From Actinophytocola sp035995025 (GTDB taxonomy: Bacteria > Actinomycetota > Actinomycetes > Mycobacteriales > Pseudonocardiaceae), in contig DASYKY010000119.1 in assembly GCA_035995025.1 (NCBI GenBank), positions 1-64,000 on the forward strand: a DNA stretch of 64,000 nt, read 5' to 3'. Position 1 is the stretch's first letter, and every line of letters starts with the position of its first letter. Below the pieces are notes generated by a model. That model was given only the letters and a program-made list of their open reading frames with translations, made no database searches and was not told where the DNA came from. The translations under genes were made by a program, and so were the position numbers. Positions 1 through 8,002 of this stretch are shown piece after piece.

Positions 1-186
1 CACTACACGATCATCCGCAACGGCACGGTGATCAACGAGTTCGACAACACGCCGGGCCAGGAGTCCTCGCGCGAGGGCGACCCGCCGACGGATCTGCGGC
101 AGTTCGCGAGCGGTTACCTCGGACTGCAGAACCACAGTGACGACGATCTGATCGAGTTCCGCAACATCAGGGTGCGGCAGCTGTAG
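1..186 (+). CDS. 3-keto-disaccharide hydrolase (DUF1080) domain protein, C-terminal end
   Basis: Only the last 61 codons are present; the gene enters from outside the window and stops with TAG at 184-186. The visible tail reads HYTIIRNGTVINEFDN, then GYLGLQNHSDDD and FRNIRVRQL. This is the usual last strand pair of the DUF1080 concanavalin-like fold, where a glycan is bound or a 3-keto-glycoside is cleaved. The family is typically secreted. The next gene, 62 bases downstream on the same strand, encodes a secreted repeat protein, so the two probably act together outside the cell. Family assignment rests on this tail alone. Confidence 0.7.
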   Translation, partial: HYTIIRNGTVINEFDNTPGQESSREGDPPTDLRQFASGYLGLQNHSDDDLIEFRNIRVRQL

Positions 187-248
187 CCGGGTGGGCCGGC
201 GCGGGTTCGCCCGCGCCGGCCCCTCTTCCCCTTCGGAAGGCCTTTCCC

Positions 249-2366
249 ATGCTTCGACCCAGACCACTGGTCGCCGTGCTCGCCGCAGCGCTCACCGTGC
301 TCGGGCTGGTGGTGGCAGTGCCCATCGCACTGCCCACCGCCGCGTCCGGCACGGCCGCCGCCGCGGACCAGACGCTGACCTGGACCGCCAACGACAGCAT
401 CACCGCGTACGCGTCCACCCCGTCCACCGCCGTGGCCGGGGCGACGACGATCGTCTTCGAGAACAGTGAGGCCACCGGCAACACGACCGGCATGACCCAC
501 ACGCTGACGTTCGACACGTCGACGCCGGGCTACAACCACGACGTCAGCGTGAACATCACCGCGAGCCCGTTCGACTCCTCGGGCGGCCGGCACGAGCAGC
601 AGGTGACGCTCACCGCCGGCAAGTACCGGTTCTTCTGCGCGATCCCCGGCCACCAGATGGTGGGGGAGCTGACCGTCACCGGCGGCGGTGGCGAGGACAC
701 CACGCCGCCGACCGTCACCGCGGCGCTCACCGGTGACCAGGACGCCGACGGCAACTACGTCGGCAGCGCCACCGCCACGCTGACCGCCACGGACGACGCG
801 TCCGGTGTGGACAGTGTGGAGTACTCGCTGGACGGCGGCGCGTGGACGACCTACAGCGCGCCCGTGGTCGTCGACACCGTGGGCGACCACATGCTGCACT
901 ACCGCGCGACCGACGTCGCCGGGAACACCTCGCCGGAGGGCATGTCCGACTTCACGGTCACCTCCGGCGGCGGGGGTGACGACACGACGCCGCCAACGGT
1001 GTCCGCGGCGCTCACCGGTGACCAGGACGCGGACGGCAACTACGTCGGCAGCGCCACGGTCACCGTCACCGCGACCGACGACGGGTCGGGCGTGGCGTCG
1101 GTGGAGTACGAGGTGGACGACACCGGCTTCCAGCCCTACACCGGGCCGGTGACCGTGTCCGAGCCGGGCGACCACGCGGTGCAGTACCGCGCGACCGACG
1201 CGGCCGGCAACGCCTCCGAGACCGGCTCGACGCCGTTCCGGGTGGTCGAGGGCGGCGGCGAGGACACCACGCCGCCGACCGTGACCGCCGAGGTCTCCGG
1301 CGAGCAGGACGCGGACGGCAACTACGTCGACAGCGCAACGGTGACCCTCTCGGCCACCGACGACTCGTCCGGTGTGGGCTCCGTCGAGTACTCATTGGAC
1401 GGTGCGGCGTTCGCGCCGTACACCGGGCCGGTGGTGGTCAACGCGCCGGGCGCGCACATGCTGCACTACCGGGCAACGGACGTCGCGGGCAACGTGTCGC
1501 CGGAGGGCATGGTGGACTTCACCGTGGTGGAGCAGGACACCACCGCGCCGACCGTGTCTGCCGCGGTCACGGGTTCGCAGGATGCGGACGGCAACTACGT
1601 CGGCTCGGCGGTCGTCACGGTCACCGCCACCGATGCCGACTCCGGTGTGGCGTCCGTGGAGTACTCGTTGGACGGTGCGGCGTTCGCGCCGTACACCGAG
1701 CCGGTGCAGGTCAGCGCGGCGGGCGCGCACACGTTGACCTTCCGGGCGACGGACGTGGCGGGCAACGTGTCGGACGAGGGCTCGGCGAGCTTCTCGGTCG
1801 TCGCGGCGCCGGGCGACGACACGACGCCGCCGTCGGTGTCCGCGGTCGTCTCGGGCAACCAGGACGCGAGCTGGAACTACCTGGACAGCGCGACGCTCAC
1901 GATCGACGCGCTGGACGTGGACTCCGGCGTGGCGTCGGTGGAGTACAAACTGGACGGCGGCGCGTTCGTGGCCTACACCGAGCCGGTCACCGTGACCGAG
2001 GCCGGCACCCACACGGTGACCTACCGCGCGACGGACCACGCCGGCAACGTCTCCGCGGAGCTGTCCGGCTCGTTCACGATCGTCGAGACCACCGACGACG
2101 CCTGCCCGAGCTCGGACACCCGCGCGACGGTCGTCATAGGTACGAACGACACGGGCGTGCCCAATGTGGACACCGGCAACGGCTGCACGATCAACGACCT
2201 GATCGCGGAGAACGCCGAGTACGGCAACCACAACAGGTTCGTCAACCACGTCAACCAGGTCACCGACGACCTGGTGACCGACGGCGTGATCACGTCACAA
2301 CAACGCAGCGCCATCGTGAACGCGGCCATCGACTCCGACATCGGAAAGCGAGCCAAGTTCGCATAG
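249..2366 (+). CDS. secreted cupredoxin-like protein with five OmpL47-type repeats
   Basis: The 705-residue product starts with a signal peptide (MLRPRPLVAVLAAALTVLGL, cleavage near residue 35). Residues 38-148 look like a small cupredoxin: a candidate first ligand His84 in GMTHTLTF and a C-x4-H-x-M cluster, Cys130, His135 and Met137 in FFCAIPGHQM, the usual type-1 copper set. From about residue 150 to 610 follow five repeats of about 95 residues, each opening DTTPPTV and containing QDADGNYVGSA, DSGVASVEYSLDG and YRATDVAGN, the Ig-like OmpL47 or bacterial Big pattern. The last 90 residues (DACPSSDTRATVV to KRAKFA) are a separate Cys-containing domain. It follows a DUF1080 gene, a pairing that suggests extracellular carbohydrate binding or oxidation. 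The repeats are close enough in DNA to recombine. A function beyond copper binding and surface display is not shown. Confidence 0.8.
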   Translation: MLRPRPLVAVLAAALTVLGLVVAVPIALPTAASGTAAAADQTLTWTANDSITAYASTPSTAVAGATTIVFENSEATGNTTGMTHTLTFDTSTPGYNHDVSVNITASPFDSSGGRHEQQVTLTAGKYRFFCAIPGHQMVGELTVTGGGGEDTTPPTVTAALTGDQDADGNYVGSATATLTATDDASGVDSVEYSLDGGAWTTYSAPVVVDTVGDHMLHYRATDVAGNTSPEGMSDFTVTSGGGGDDTTPPTVSAALTGDQDADGNYVGSATVTVTATDDGSGVASVEYEVDDTGFQPYTGPVTVSEPGDHAVQYRATDAAGNASETGSTPFRVVEGGGEDTTPPTVTAEVSGEQDADGNYVDSATVTLSATDDSSGVGSVEYSLDGAAFAPYTGPVVVNAPGAHMLHYRATDVAGNVSPEGMVDFTVVEQDTTAPTVSAAVTGSQDADGNYVGSAVVTVTATDADSGVASVEYSLDGAAFAPYTEPVQVSAAGAHTLTFRATDVAGNVSDEGSASFSVVAAPGDDTTPPSVSAVVSGNQDASWNYLDSATLTIDALDVDSGVASVEYKLDGGAFVAYTEPVTVTEAGTHTVTYRATDHAGNVSAELSGSFTIVETTDDACPSSDTRATVVIGTNDTGVPNVDTGNGCTINDLIAENAEYGNHNRFVNHVNQVTDDLVTDGVITSQQRSAIVNAAIDSDIGKRAKFA

Positions 2367-2373
2367 CACCAAA

Positions 2374-2466
2374 CCCGCGAGTCCAACGCTCCGGCCCGGT
2401 GAGTCCAACGTTCGCGCACCGACCGGCGGCGTTGGACTCGCGGGTGCCGGGCGTTGGACTCGCGGG
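2374..2466. repeat. inverted cluster of a GCGAGTCCAACG repeat between convergent genes
   Basis: Two forward units (CCCGCGAGTCCAACGC at 2374-2389 and GAGTCCAACG at 2401-2410) face two reverse-complement units (GCGTTGGACTCGCGGG at 2429-2444 and 2451-2466). The block fills the gap between two convergent stop codons and could form a long stem read from either side, so a bidirectional terminator role is plausible. The same unit returns at 56979-57188, also between convergent genes. Confidence 0.8.
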
Positions 2467-2469
2467 TGT

Positions 2470-3501
2470 TCAGACCCTGGTCTTGGGGGCGGCGACCGCG
2501 TGGCAGGCGCCGGTGCCGTCGGCCCGGCTGACGATCCGGCCGTCCACCACGCGGACGGCCGACTCCGTCGCGTCGCTCACCGCCGGGACGCCGGCCGCCG
2601 CGGCGAGCGCGCCGCCCGGATCGCACACCACCCGTACCGCCGGCCACGCCGACCGCGGGAACGACTGACGCAGGCAGCCGGTCAGCTCGCCGACCACCAG
2701 GCGTGCCAGGGGATCCAGCTCGGCCGGGGCGCCCGTGACCACCGCGATCGTGACCACTCCCGCCGACGCCCGGGCCGCCTCCTCGGCCACCGCCAGCCGG
2801 TGCAGGCCGAGCACCGCCACCACGCCGTCGGCCGGCTCCCCGGCCTCGCCGGTCACAAGGTCCATAGTGGACGGAGGTGCCCATGGCTCGTCGGCCGGCC
2901 GGGCCGGGGCGATGTGCCGCGGCGGCGCCCAGAAGTCGTTCAGCTCCAGGCCCGCCAGCCGCTCGCACGCGCCCACGACGTCGAACGCCTCGACGAACCC
3001 CGGCGCGGTCGCGGCCAGCTGCCGCGCGCCGTGCAGCATCGTCAGCGCGGTCGTCGCCAGGCGGACCAGTCGCGCGCCCCGCTCGGGCGGCCGAAGGCGC
3101 TCCAGCGCGAGCCCCAGCAGCAGCGCGTCCAGCGCCAGCAGCTGCGTGAACGGTCCCCGCACGTCGTCGGCTCGCAGCTCGCCGAACAGGTCCGCACCCA
3201 GGCGGACGCCGTCGAGCCGGGCCACCCACGCGCGGGCGAGGGCGCCGAGCGCCGCGGCGGGGGAGTGGCCCAGCGTCGGGTGCTCCGGTGCCGGCCACTG
3301 CTCGCCGGCCAGCACCGCGAAGTACAGCGCCCGCTTGCCGGGGAAGTTCGAGTAGACCGCGCCGCGGGTCAGCTCGGCGCGCTCGGCGATCGAGTCGATC
3401 TTCGCGTCGCGGAAGCCGCGCTCGGCGAACTCGTCGCGCGCCGCCGCGAGCACCCGCGCGCGGTTGCGCTCCTGCGTCTCCACCCTGCTGAGCCGGCTCA
3501 C
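2470..3501 (-). CDS. TetR-type regulator with a thioredoxin-like C-terminal extension
   Basis: The N-terminus is a TetR DNA-binding domain: VLAAARDEFAERGFRDAKID, then the helix-turn-helix IAERAELTRGAVYSNFPGK (residues about 38-56). At 343 residues the protein is much longer than the usual 190-220. The extra part, about residues 215-343, has a strand pattern like thioredoxin or peroxiredoxin folds (VRVVCDPGGALAAAAGVPAV, then AVRVVDGRIVSRADG) but no CxxC. I chose GTG at 3501; an upstream ATG at 3540 would place an operator-like palindrome inside the coding sequence. It is divergent from a cytochrome P450 gene and probably controls that gene and itself. Ligand unknown. Confidence 0.8.
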   Translation of the reverse strand: MSRLSRVETQERNRARVLAAARDEFAERGFRDAKIDSIAERAELTRGAVYSNFPGKRALYFAVLAGEQWPAPEHPTLGHSPAAALGALARAWVARLDGVRLGADLFGELRADDVRGPFTQLLALDALLLGLALERLRPPERGARLVRLATTALTMLHGARQLAATAPGFVEAFDVVGACERLAGLELNDFWAPPRHIAPARPADEPWAPPSTMDLVTGEAGEPADGVVAVLGLHRLAVAEEAARASAGVVTIAVVTGAPAELDPLARLVVGELTGCLRQSFPRSAWPAVRVVCDPGGALAAAAGVPAVSDATESAVRVVDGRIVSRADGTGACHAVAAPKTRV

Positions 3502-3518
3502 CGCCTCAAGATACCGAG

Positions 3519-3532
3519 ACCATTCGTATGGT
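3519..3532. promoter_or_regulatory. candidate TetR operator between regulator and P450
   Basis: ACCATTCGTATGGT is a 14-bp palindrome apart from one symmetric pair (ACCAT-n-CG-n-ATGGT). It lies 9 bases before the P450 ATG and 18 bases upstream of the regulator GTG. TATGGT at 3527-3532 sits where a -10 element for a leaderless P450 transcript would be, so bound repressor would block it directly. Confidence 0.6.
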
Positions 3533-3540
3533 AAGAACAT

Positions 3541-4710
3541 ATGGTGACATCATCTGAAATTGACCTTAGCGACCCGGCCCTGCTGAGCGACCCGTTCACC
3601 GCCTACCGCACGGTCCGCGAACAGACCCCGCTCGCCAGGATCCCGATCCCCGGGATCGGCGCGATGTGGGCGCTGACCAGGCACGGCGACGCCCGCACGA
3701 TGCTCGCCGACCCGCGGTTCGGCATCACCGGCTCGAGCTTCCTGCGCCCGGACGTGCCACCCGACTGCCTGCCGTACCTGCGGACCATGTCCGAACTGGA
3801 CGGCCCCGAGCACGCGCGGCTGCGCCGCCTCGTGGCACCCGCGTTCACCCCGCGCCGGGCGGCGGAGTTCCGGCCGCGGATCGAGCCGCTGGTCACCCGC
3901 CTGCTCGACGCGCTGCCTGCCGAGGGCCCGGTCGACCTGCTCGACGGCTTCGCCCGCCCGCTGCCGATGGACGTGATCTGCGAGCTGGTCGGCATCCCCG
4001 AGGGCGACCGGCCGCGGTGGCGCGAGTTCGGCGCGACCGTCGCGGCCGGTGCCGGGCCGCGCTTCGCCGAGGCGATCCCGGCGATCATGGCCGGGGCGAA
4101 GGCCGCGGTCGCCGCCCGCCGTGCCGAGCCCGCCGACGACCTGCTGTCCGACCTCGTGCGCGTGCAGGCCGAGGACGGCGACCGGCTGAGCGACACGGAG
4201 CTGGTGTCGCTGGTCTGGCAGCTGGTGCTCTCCGGCCAGACGCCCGCCAACCTGATCGCGAACGCCGTCGCGGCGCTGCTCGCCGACCCCACGCACGTCG
4301 CCGCGCTGCGGGCCGATCCCGGCGCGGCCGTCGAGGAGCTGATCCGCTGGTGCGGCCCGACGACGATGACGATTCCGCGCTACGCGACCGAGGACGTCGA
4401 GGTGTGCGGCGCCGCCGTGCGCGCGGGCGAGCCGGTCACGGCGGTCGTCGTGTCGGCCAACCGCGACCCGCGCGCGTTCGCCGACCCGGACCGGCTCGAC
4501 CTCGGGCGGTCCGCGGCGCCGTCCGGGCACCTCGGGTTCGGGCACGGGCCGCACTTCTGCCTCGGCGCGTCGCTGGCCCGGGTGGAGACCGAGGTCGCGC
4601 TGACCATGCTGCTGGACCGGTTCCCGGCGATGTCCGTGGCCGAGGCGACGCGCGCGCCGGACCCGGGCACGTGGCGGCTGTCGACCCTGCGGGTGGCGCT
4701 GTCCGGCTAG
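3541..4710 (+). CDS. cytochrome P450
   Basis: A 389-residue bacterial class I P450. The heme-binding loop FGHGPHFCLGASLAR puts the thiolate ligand at Cys340. The ExxR motif is in VEELIRW. The I-helix region reads LVLSGQTPANLI, an atypical version of the usual acid/alcohol proton-relay signature. It needs a ferredoxin and reductase; none is adjacent, although a ferredoxin-reductase-like flavoprotein lies at 12439-13683. The start ATG at 3541 is preceded only by the palindromic operator, with no Shine-Dalgarno, so translation may be leaderless. The divergent TetR-type regulator probably represses it. The substrate cannot be read from the sequence. Confidence 0.93.
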   Translation: MVTSSEIDLSDPALLSDPFTAYRTVREQTPLARIPIPGIGAMWALTRHGDARTMLADPRFGITGSSFLRPDVPPDCLPYLRTMSELDGPEHARLRRLVAPAFTPRRAAEFRPRIEPLVTRLLDALPAEGPVDLLDGFARPLPMDVICELVGIPEGDRPRWREFGATVAAGAGPRFAEAIPAIMAGAKAAVAARRAEPADDLLSDLVRVQAEDGDRLSDTELVSLVWQLVLSGQTPANLIANAVAALLADPTHVAALRADPGAAVEELIRWCGPTTMTIPRYATEDVEVCGAAVRAGEPVTAVVVSANRDPRAFADPDRLDLGRSAAPSGHLGFGHGPHFCLGASLARVETEVALTMLLDRFPAMSVAEATRAPDPGTWRLSTLRVALSG

Positions 4711-4720
4711 GGTCGTCCGG

Positions 4721-5269
4721 GTGGAGCTGCTGAACGTCGTCGACGTCGAGGCCACCTGCTGGGACGGCGACCCGCCGCCGGGGGAGCGCAACGAGATCAT
4801 CGAGATCGGGCTGACGGTCGTCGATCTCGCCGCGGGGGAGCGGGTCGCGAAGCACGGCATCTTCGTGCGGCCCGGGCAAAGCCGGGTCGGCGAGTTCTGC
4901 ACGGCGCTGACCGGCATCACTCAGTCCGATGTGGACGGTACGGCCACGTTCGCGGAGGCGTGCCGGTGGCTCGTGACCGAACACGACGCGGGCGGCCGCC
5001 CATGGGCCAGCTGGGGCGACTACGACCGCCACCAGTTCACCCGCCAGTGCGGCGCGGACGGCCTCGCCTATCCGTTCGGCGACCGGCACACCAACGCGAA
5101 GGCGGTGTTCACCACCGCGCACGGGCTGCGCAGGCGGCCCGGCATGGCGCAGGCGCTGCCACTCGCGGAGCTGTCGCTCGAGGGGCGCCACCACCGCGGC
5201 GCGGACGACGCGTGGAACATCGCCGCGCTCGTGCTGCACCTGCACGGGCGCGGGCGGTGGCCCGCGTGA
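4721..5269 (+). CDS. DEDD-family 3'-5' exonuclease (KapD/ERI-1-like)
   Basis: The 182-residue protein begins MELLNVVDVEATCWDG, the exonuclease I motif with metal-binding Asp8 and Glu10. Motif II is in ASWGDYDRHQF and motif III near RHHRGADDAWNIAALV. The arrangement matches RNase T/ERI-1-like 3'-5' exonucleases acting on RNA or single-stranded DNA ends. The start is GTG, 10 bases after the P450 stop. The stop overlaps the next GTG start by four bases (GTGA), so it is probably co-translated with the dimethylargininase gene. The biological substrate is unknown. Confidence 0.85.
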   Translation: MELLNVVDVEATCWDGDPPPGERNEIIEIGLTVVDLAAGERVAKHGIFVRPGQSRVGEFCTALTGITQSDVDGTATFAEACRWLVTEHDAGGRPWASWGDYDRHQFTRQCGADGLAYPFGDRHTNAKAVFTTAHGLRRRPGMAQALPLAELSLEGRHHRGADDAWNIAALVLHLHGRGRWPA

Positions 5270-6015
5270 CGACCGCGCTGGTTCGCAGGCCCGGCCCCCG
5301 CCTCGCCGAGGGCCTCGTGTCCCACGTCGAGCGGCAGGCGATCGACGTCGAGCTGGCGTTGCGGCAGTGGCACGGCTACGTGGCGGCGTTGCACGCGACC
5401 GGGTGGGCGACCGTCGAGGTCGAGCCGGCCGATGGCTGCCCCGACGCGGTGTTCGTCGAGGACCCGGTGGTGGTGCACCGGGACGTGGCCGTGCTGGCAC
5501 GGTCGGGGGCACCGGTGCGGCGGGCGGAGACGGCGGGCGTCGAGCGGGCCGTGCGCGCGGCGGGCTACCGGGTCGAGCGGATCACCGCGCCGGGCACGCT
5601 CGACGGCGGCGACGTGCTCAAGGTGGGCCAGACCGTCTACGTGGGACTGAGCGGCCGCACGAACGAGGCGGGCGCGCGGCAGCTGGCCGGGTTCCTCGAC
5701 GCCACGGTCGTGCCGGTGCCGGTGACGAAGGTGCTGCACCTCAAGTCCGCGGTGACGGCCCTGCCCGGCGGCACGGTCATCGGCCGCCCGCCGCTCGTCG
5801 ACGACCCGGCGCTGTTCGGAGACTTCCTCGCCGTGCCGGAGGAAGCGGGCGCGCACGTCGTGCTGCTCGGCGGCGCCCGCGTGCTGCTCGCCGCGAGCGC
5901 GCCGGCCACCGCGGCGCTGCTCGCCGCGCGCGGGCTCGAGCCCGTCCCGGTGGACATCGGGGAGTTCGAGAAGCTCGAGGGCTGCGTGACGTGCCTGTCG
6001 GTCAGGCTCCGCTAG
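5266..6015 (+). CDS. ddaH: dimethylargininase (DDAH-type amidinohydrolase)
   Basis: The 249-residue product fits the pentein fold of NG,NG-dimethylarginine dimethylaminohydrolase, which turns methylated arginine into citrulline and an amine. Visible signatures are DAVFVEDPVVVH, APGTLDGGDVL, the catalytic histidine His158 in LHLKSAVTAL, and the catalytic cysteine Cys243 in EGCVTCLSVRL. Its length is close to characterised bacterial DDAH enzymes. The GTG start at 5266 overlaps the exonuclease stop. The 3' end overlaps the convergent SnoaL-like gene by 14 bases. A related arginine deiminase-like activity on another guanidine compound cannot be excluded. Confidence 0.88.
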   Translation: MTTALVRRPGPRLAEGLVSHVERQAIDVELALRQWHGYVAALHATGWATVEVEPADGCPDAVFVEDPVVVHRDVAVLARSGAPVRRAETAGVERAVRAAGYRVERITAPGTLDGGDVLKVGQTVYVGLSGRTNEAGARQLAGFLDATVVPVPVTKVLHLKSAVTALPGGTVIGRPPLVDDPALFGDFLAVPEEAGAHVVLLGGARVLLAASAPATAALLAARGLEPVPVDIGEFEKLEGCVTCLSVRLR

Positions 6016-6409
6016 GGTTCCACGGCTGGTCGGGCCAGAACGGCCACTCCTCGAACGCCGCGCACCGCCCGTCCGCGGCGAAGCGCACCACCCAGAGGTC
6101 GCGGTACTCCTGGGTCACCGGGTCGCCGTAGCGCACCAGCAGCCGCGCCACCCCGGTGTCCCCGTCGACCGCGACGACCGACGACTCCATCGTGAAGGGC
6201 TCGTCCGGGCCCTCGCGCTCGGCCGCCCAGTCGGCCGCGACGCTCGGGAGTCCCACGACGGGCTGCTCGTAGGGCGAGTGCTGGTAGGACGCGTCCTCGG
6301 TGAACAGCTCGCGCAGCGCCGCGGTGCCCTCGGTCCGCCAGGCACGCTCGTAGCCGGCGATCCACGTCTCGAAAGCCGCCCGGTCGACCATGTTCGTGGA
6401 TCCTGCCAT
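6002..6409 (-). CDS. SnoaL/NTF2-like domain protein
   Basis: A 135-residue single-domain protein of the NTF2/SnoaL alpha-beta cone fold. The pattern is FETWIAGYERAWRTEGTAAL, LFTEDASYQHSPYEQPVVG, then three strands ending YRDLWVVRFAADGRCAAFEE. The aspartate and tryptophan positions are like those of small polyketide-cyclase-type or ketosteroid-isomerase-like proteins, but no catalytic set is evident. I used ATG at 6409; ATG at 6391 is also possible. It is divergent from the next gene with only about 45 bases between the starts, so both promoters must lie there. No function assigned. Confidence 0.75.
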   Translation of the reverse strand: MAGSTNMVDRAAFETWIAGYERAWRTEGTAALRELFTEDASYQHSPYEQPVVGLPSVAADWAAEREGPDEPFTMESSVVAVDGDTGVARLLVRYGDPVTQEYRDLWVVRFAADGRCAAFEEWPFWPDQPWNPSGA

Positions 6410-6453
6410 GCCCCTATCGTGGAGGGGTCGCCGCACAAAGCTGGGGGAGCGAA

Positions 6454-6804
6454 GTGAAGGCACAACGCCACGAGGCGCACGGCCGGGCCGAGATCGCGTT
6501 GCGGGTGCGCGCCGGCCACCAGGACGGACTGTCCGGGCGCTGGCGCCGCGGGCTCGCCACGCTTTCGCCGGAACGAATCGACTTCGCCCGGCTCGTGCTC
6601 GGCCTGCGCCGCCGCCCGGTCCCGGTCACCGTCGTGTCGATCGACGCGCGGGAACCGCGCAAACCGGGCGGCAAGGAGGTCTTCCGCATCGGTCCGAACT
6701 GCCGGATCGTCATCGTCGTGACGCCGACCGGCGCGCTCGAGCTGGCCGTCCCGGAGCGATACCGGCTGCTGTGGGTCCTGCGACGCCTGCAACCCGCCGA
6801 GTGA
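6454..6804 (+). CDS. DUF2550-like basic protein lacking the membrane helix
   Basis: The 116-residue protein has the RWRRGLATLSPERIDFARLV and FRIGPNCRIVIVVTP blocks seen in actinobacterial DUF2550 proteins. In those, a short N-terminal membrane helix precedes a PH-like beta domain. Here the N-terminus (MKAQRHEAHGRAEIALRVRAG) is hydrophilic, so the product is probably cytosolic. The RBS GGGGGAGCGAAG is close to the ATG. DUF2550 genes often sit beside ATP synthase genes; that context is absent. The match is by pattern only and no function is known. Confidence 0.6.
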   Translation: MKAQRHEAHGRAEIALRVRAGHQDGLSGRWRRGLATLSPERIDFARLVLGLRRRPVPVTVVSIDAREPRKPGGKEVFRIGPNCRIVIVVTPTGALELAVPERYRLLWVLRRLQPAE

Positions 6805-6826
6805 GGCGGCCGGGCACACTGTGGGC

Positions 6827-8002
6827 ATGAGCGACGCATTCGTCTACGACGCGGTCCGTACCCCGTTCGGCAGGTTCGACGGCGCGCTGGCCAAGGTGCG
6901 GCCGGACGATCTGGGCGCCACCGTGCTGCGCGCGATCGCCGAGCGGTCCCCGGCGCTCGACCCGGCGGCGGTCGACGAGGTCGTGTTCGGCAACGCCAAC
7001 GGCGCCGGCGAGGACAACCGAAACGTCGGGCGGATGGCGTCGCTGCTCGCCGGCTACCCGGTGTCGGTGCCCGCCAGTACAGTCAACCGGCTCTGCGGTT
7101 CCAGCCTCGACGCGGCCATGTCCGCGTCCCGCGCGATCGAGACCGGCGACGCGCACGTCGTGGTCGCGGGCGGCGTCGAGTCGATGACCCGCGCGCCCTG
7201 GGTGCTGCCCAAGCCCGACCGCGCGTTCCCCGCGCGCGACGTCACCGCCGTGTCCACCACGCTCGGCTGGCGGCTGGTCAACCGCGAGATGCCGACGGAG
7301 TGGACGGTCTCCCTCGGTGAGGCCAACGAGCAGCTGCGGGAGGAGTTCGGCATCTCCCGCGAGCGGCAGGACGAGTTCGCCGTGCGCTCGCACCGGCTCG
7401 CGGACGACGCGTGGCGGGCCGGTTTCTACGAAGACCTCACCGTGCCGGCCGGCGAGCTGACCCGCGACGAGGGCATCCGCGACGACACCAGCGTCGCGAA
7501 GCTCGCGAAGCTCGCGCCGTCGTTCCGGGAGCACGGCACGATCACCGCGGGCAACGCGTCCCCGCTGTCCGACGGCGCGTCGGCCGTGCTGCTCGGCTCG
7601 GCGGCCGCGGCGTCGGTGCTCGGCCGCTCGCCGGTCGCCCGGGTCGCGGGCCGCGGCGCGTTCGCCCTGGAGCCGCAGCGGTTCGGCTACGCGCCGGTCG
7701 AGGCCGCCAACCGGGCGCTCGAGCGGGCCGGCATCGGCTGGGCCGACGTCGGCGCGGTCGAGCTGAACGAGGCGTTCGCCGTGCAGTCGCTGGCCTGCCT
7801 GGACGCGTGGAAGATCGACCCGGAGATCGTCAACACCCGCGGCGGCGCCATCGCGATCGGCCACCCGCTCGGCGCGTCCGGCGGCCGCATCCTCGGCACG
7901 CTCACGAAGGTGCTGCGCGAGGGTGGCCACCGCTGGGGCGTGGCGGCCATCTGCATCGGCGTCGGCCAGGGCCTCGCGATGGTGCTGGAGAACGTGGTGT
8001 GA
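6827..8002 (+). CDS. acetyl-CoA acyltransferase (thiolase)
   Basis: A 391-residue degradative-type thiolase. The nucleophile is Cys90 in TVNRLCGSSLDA. The C-terminal catalytic elements are GHPLGASGGR and AICIGVGQGLAM. VESMTRAPWVLPKP and NEAFAVQSLACLD are typical of the PcaF/FadA branch, which cleaves 3-oxoacyl-CoA (for example 3-oxoadipyl-CoA) with CoA. I used ATG at 6827 rather than GTG at 6821 because the family N-terminus begins just before FVYDAVRTPFGRF. It overlaps the methyltransferase gene by four bases. No other beta-ketoadipate genes are nearby, so the precise substrate is open. Confidence 0.92.
   Translation: MSDAFVYDAVRTPFGRFDGALAKVRPDDLGATVLRAIAERSPALDPAAVDEVVFGNANGAGEDNRNVGRMASLLAGYPVSVPASTVNRLCGSSLDAAMSASRAIETGDAHVVVAGGVESMTRAPWVLPKPDRAFPARDVTAVSTTLGWRLVNREMPTEWTVSLGEANEQLREEFGISRERQDEFAVRSHRLADDAWRAGFYEDLTVPAGELTRDEGIRDDTSVAKLAKLAPSFREHGTITAGNASPLSDGASAVLLGSAAAASVLGRSPVARVAGRGAFALEPQRFGYAPVEAANRALERAGIGWADVGAVELNEAFAVQSLACLDAWKIDPEIVNTRGGAIAIGHPLGASGGRILGTLTKVLREGGHRWGVAAICIGVGQGLAMVLENVV

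Noticed and set aside
2500..3534. 344-codon plus-strand open frame opposite the TetR-type gene
   Set aside because: Low-complexity Arg-rich translation; the opposite strand has a clear helix-turn-helix.
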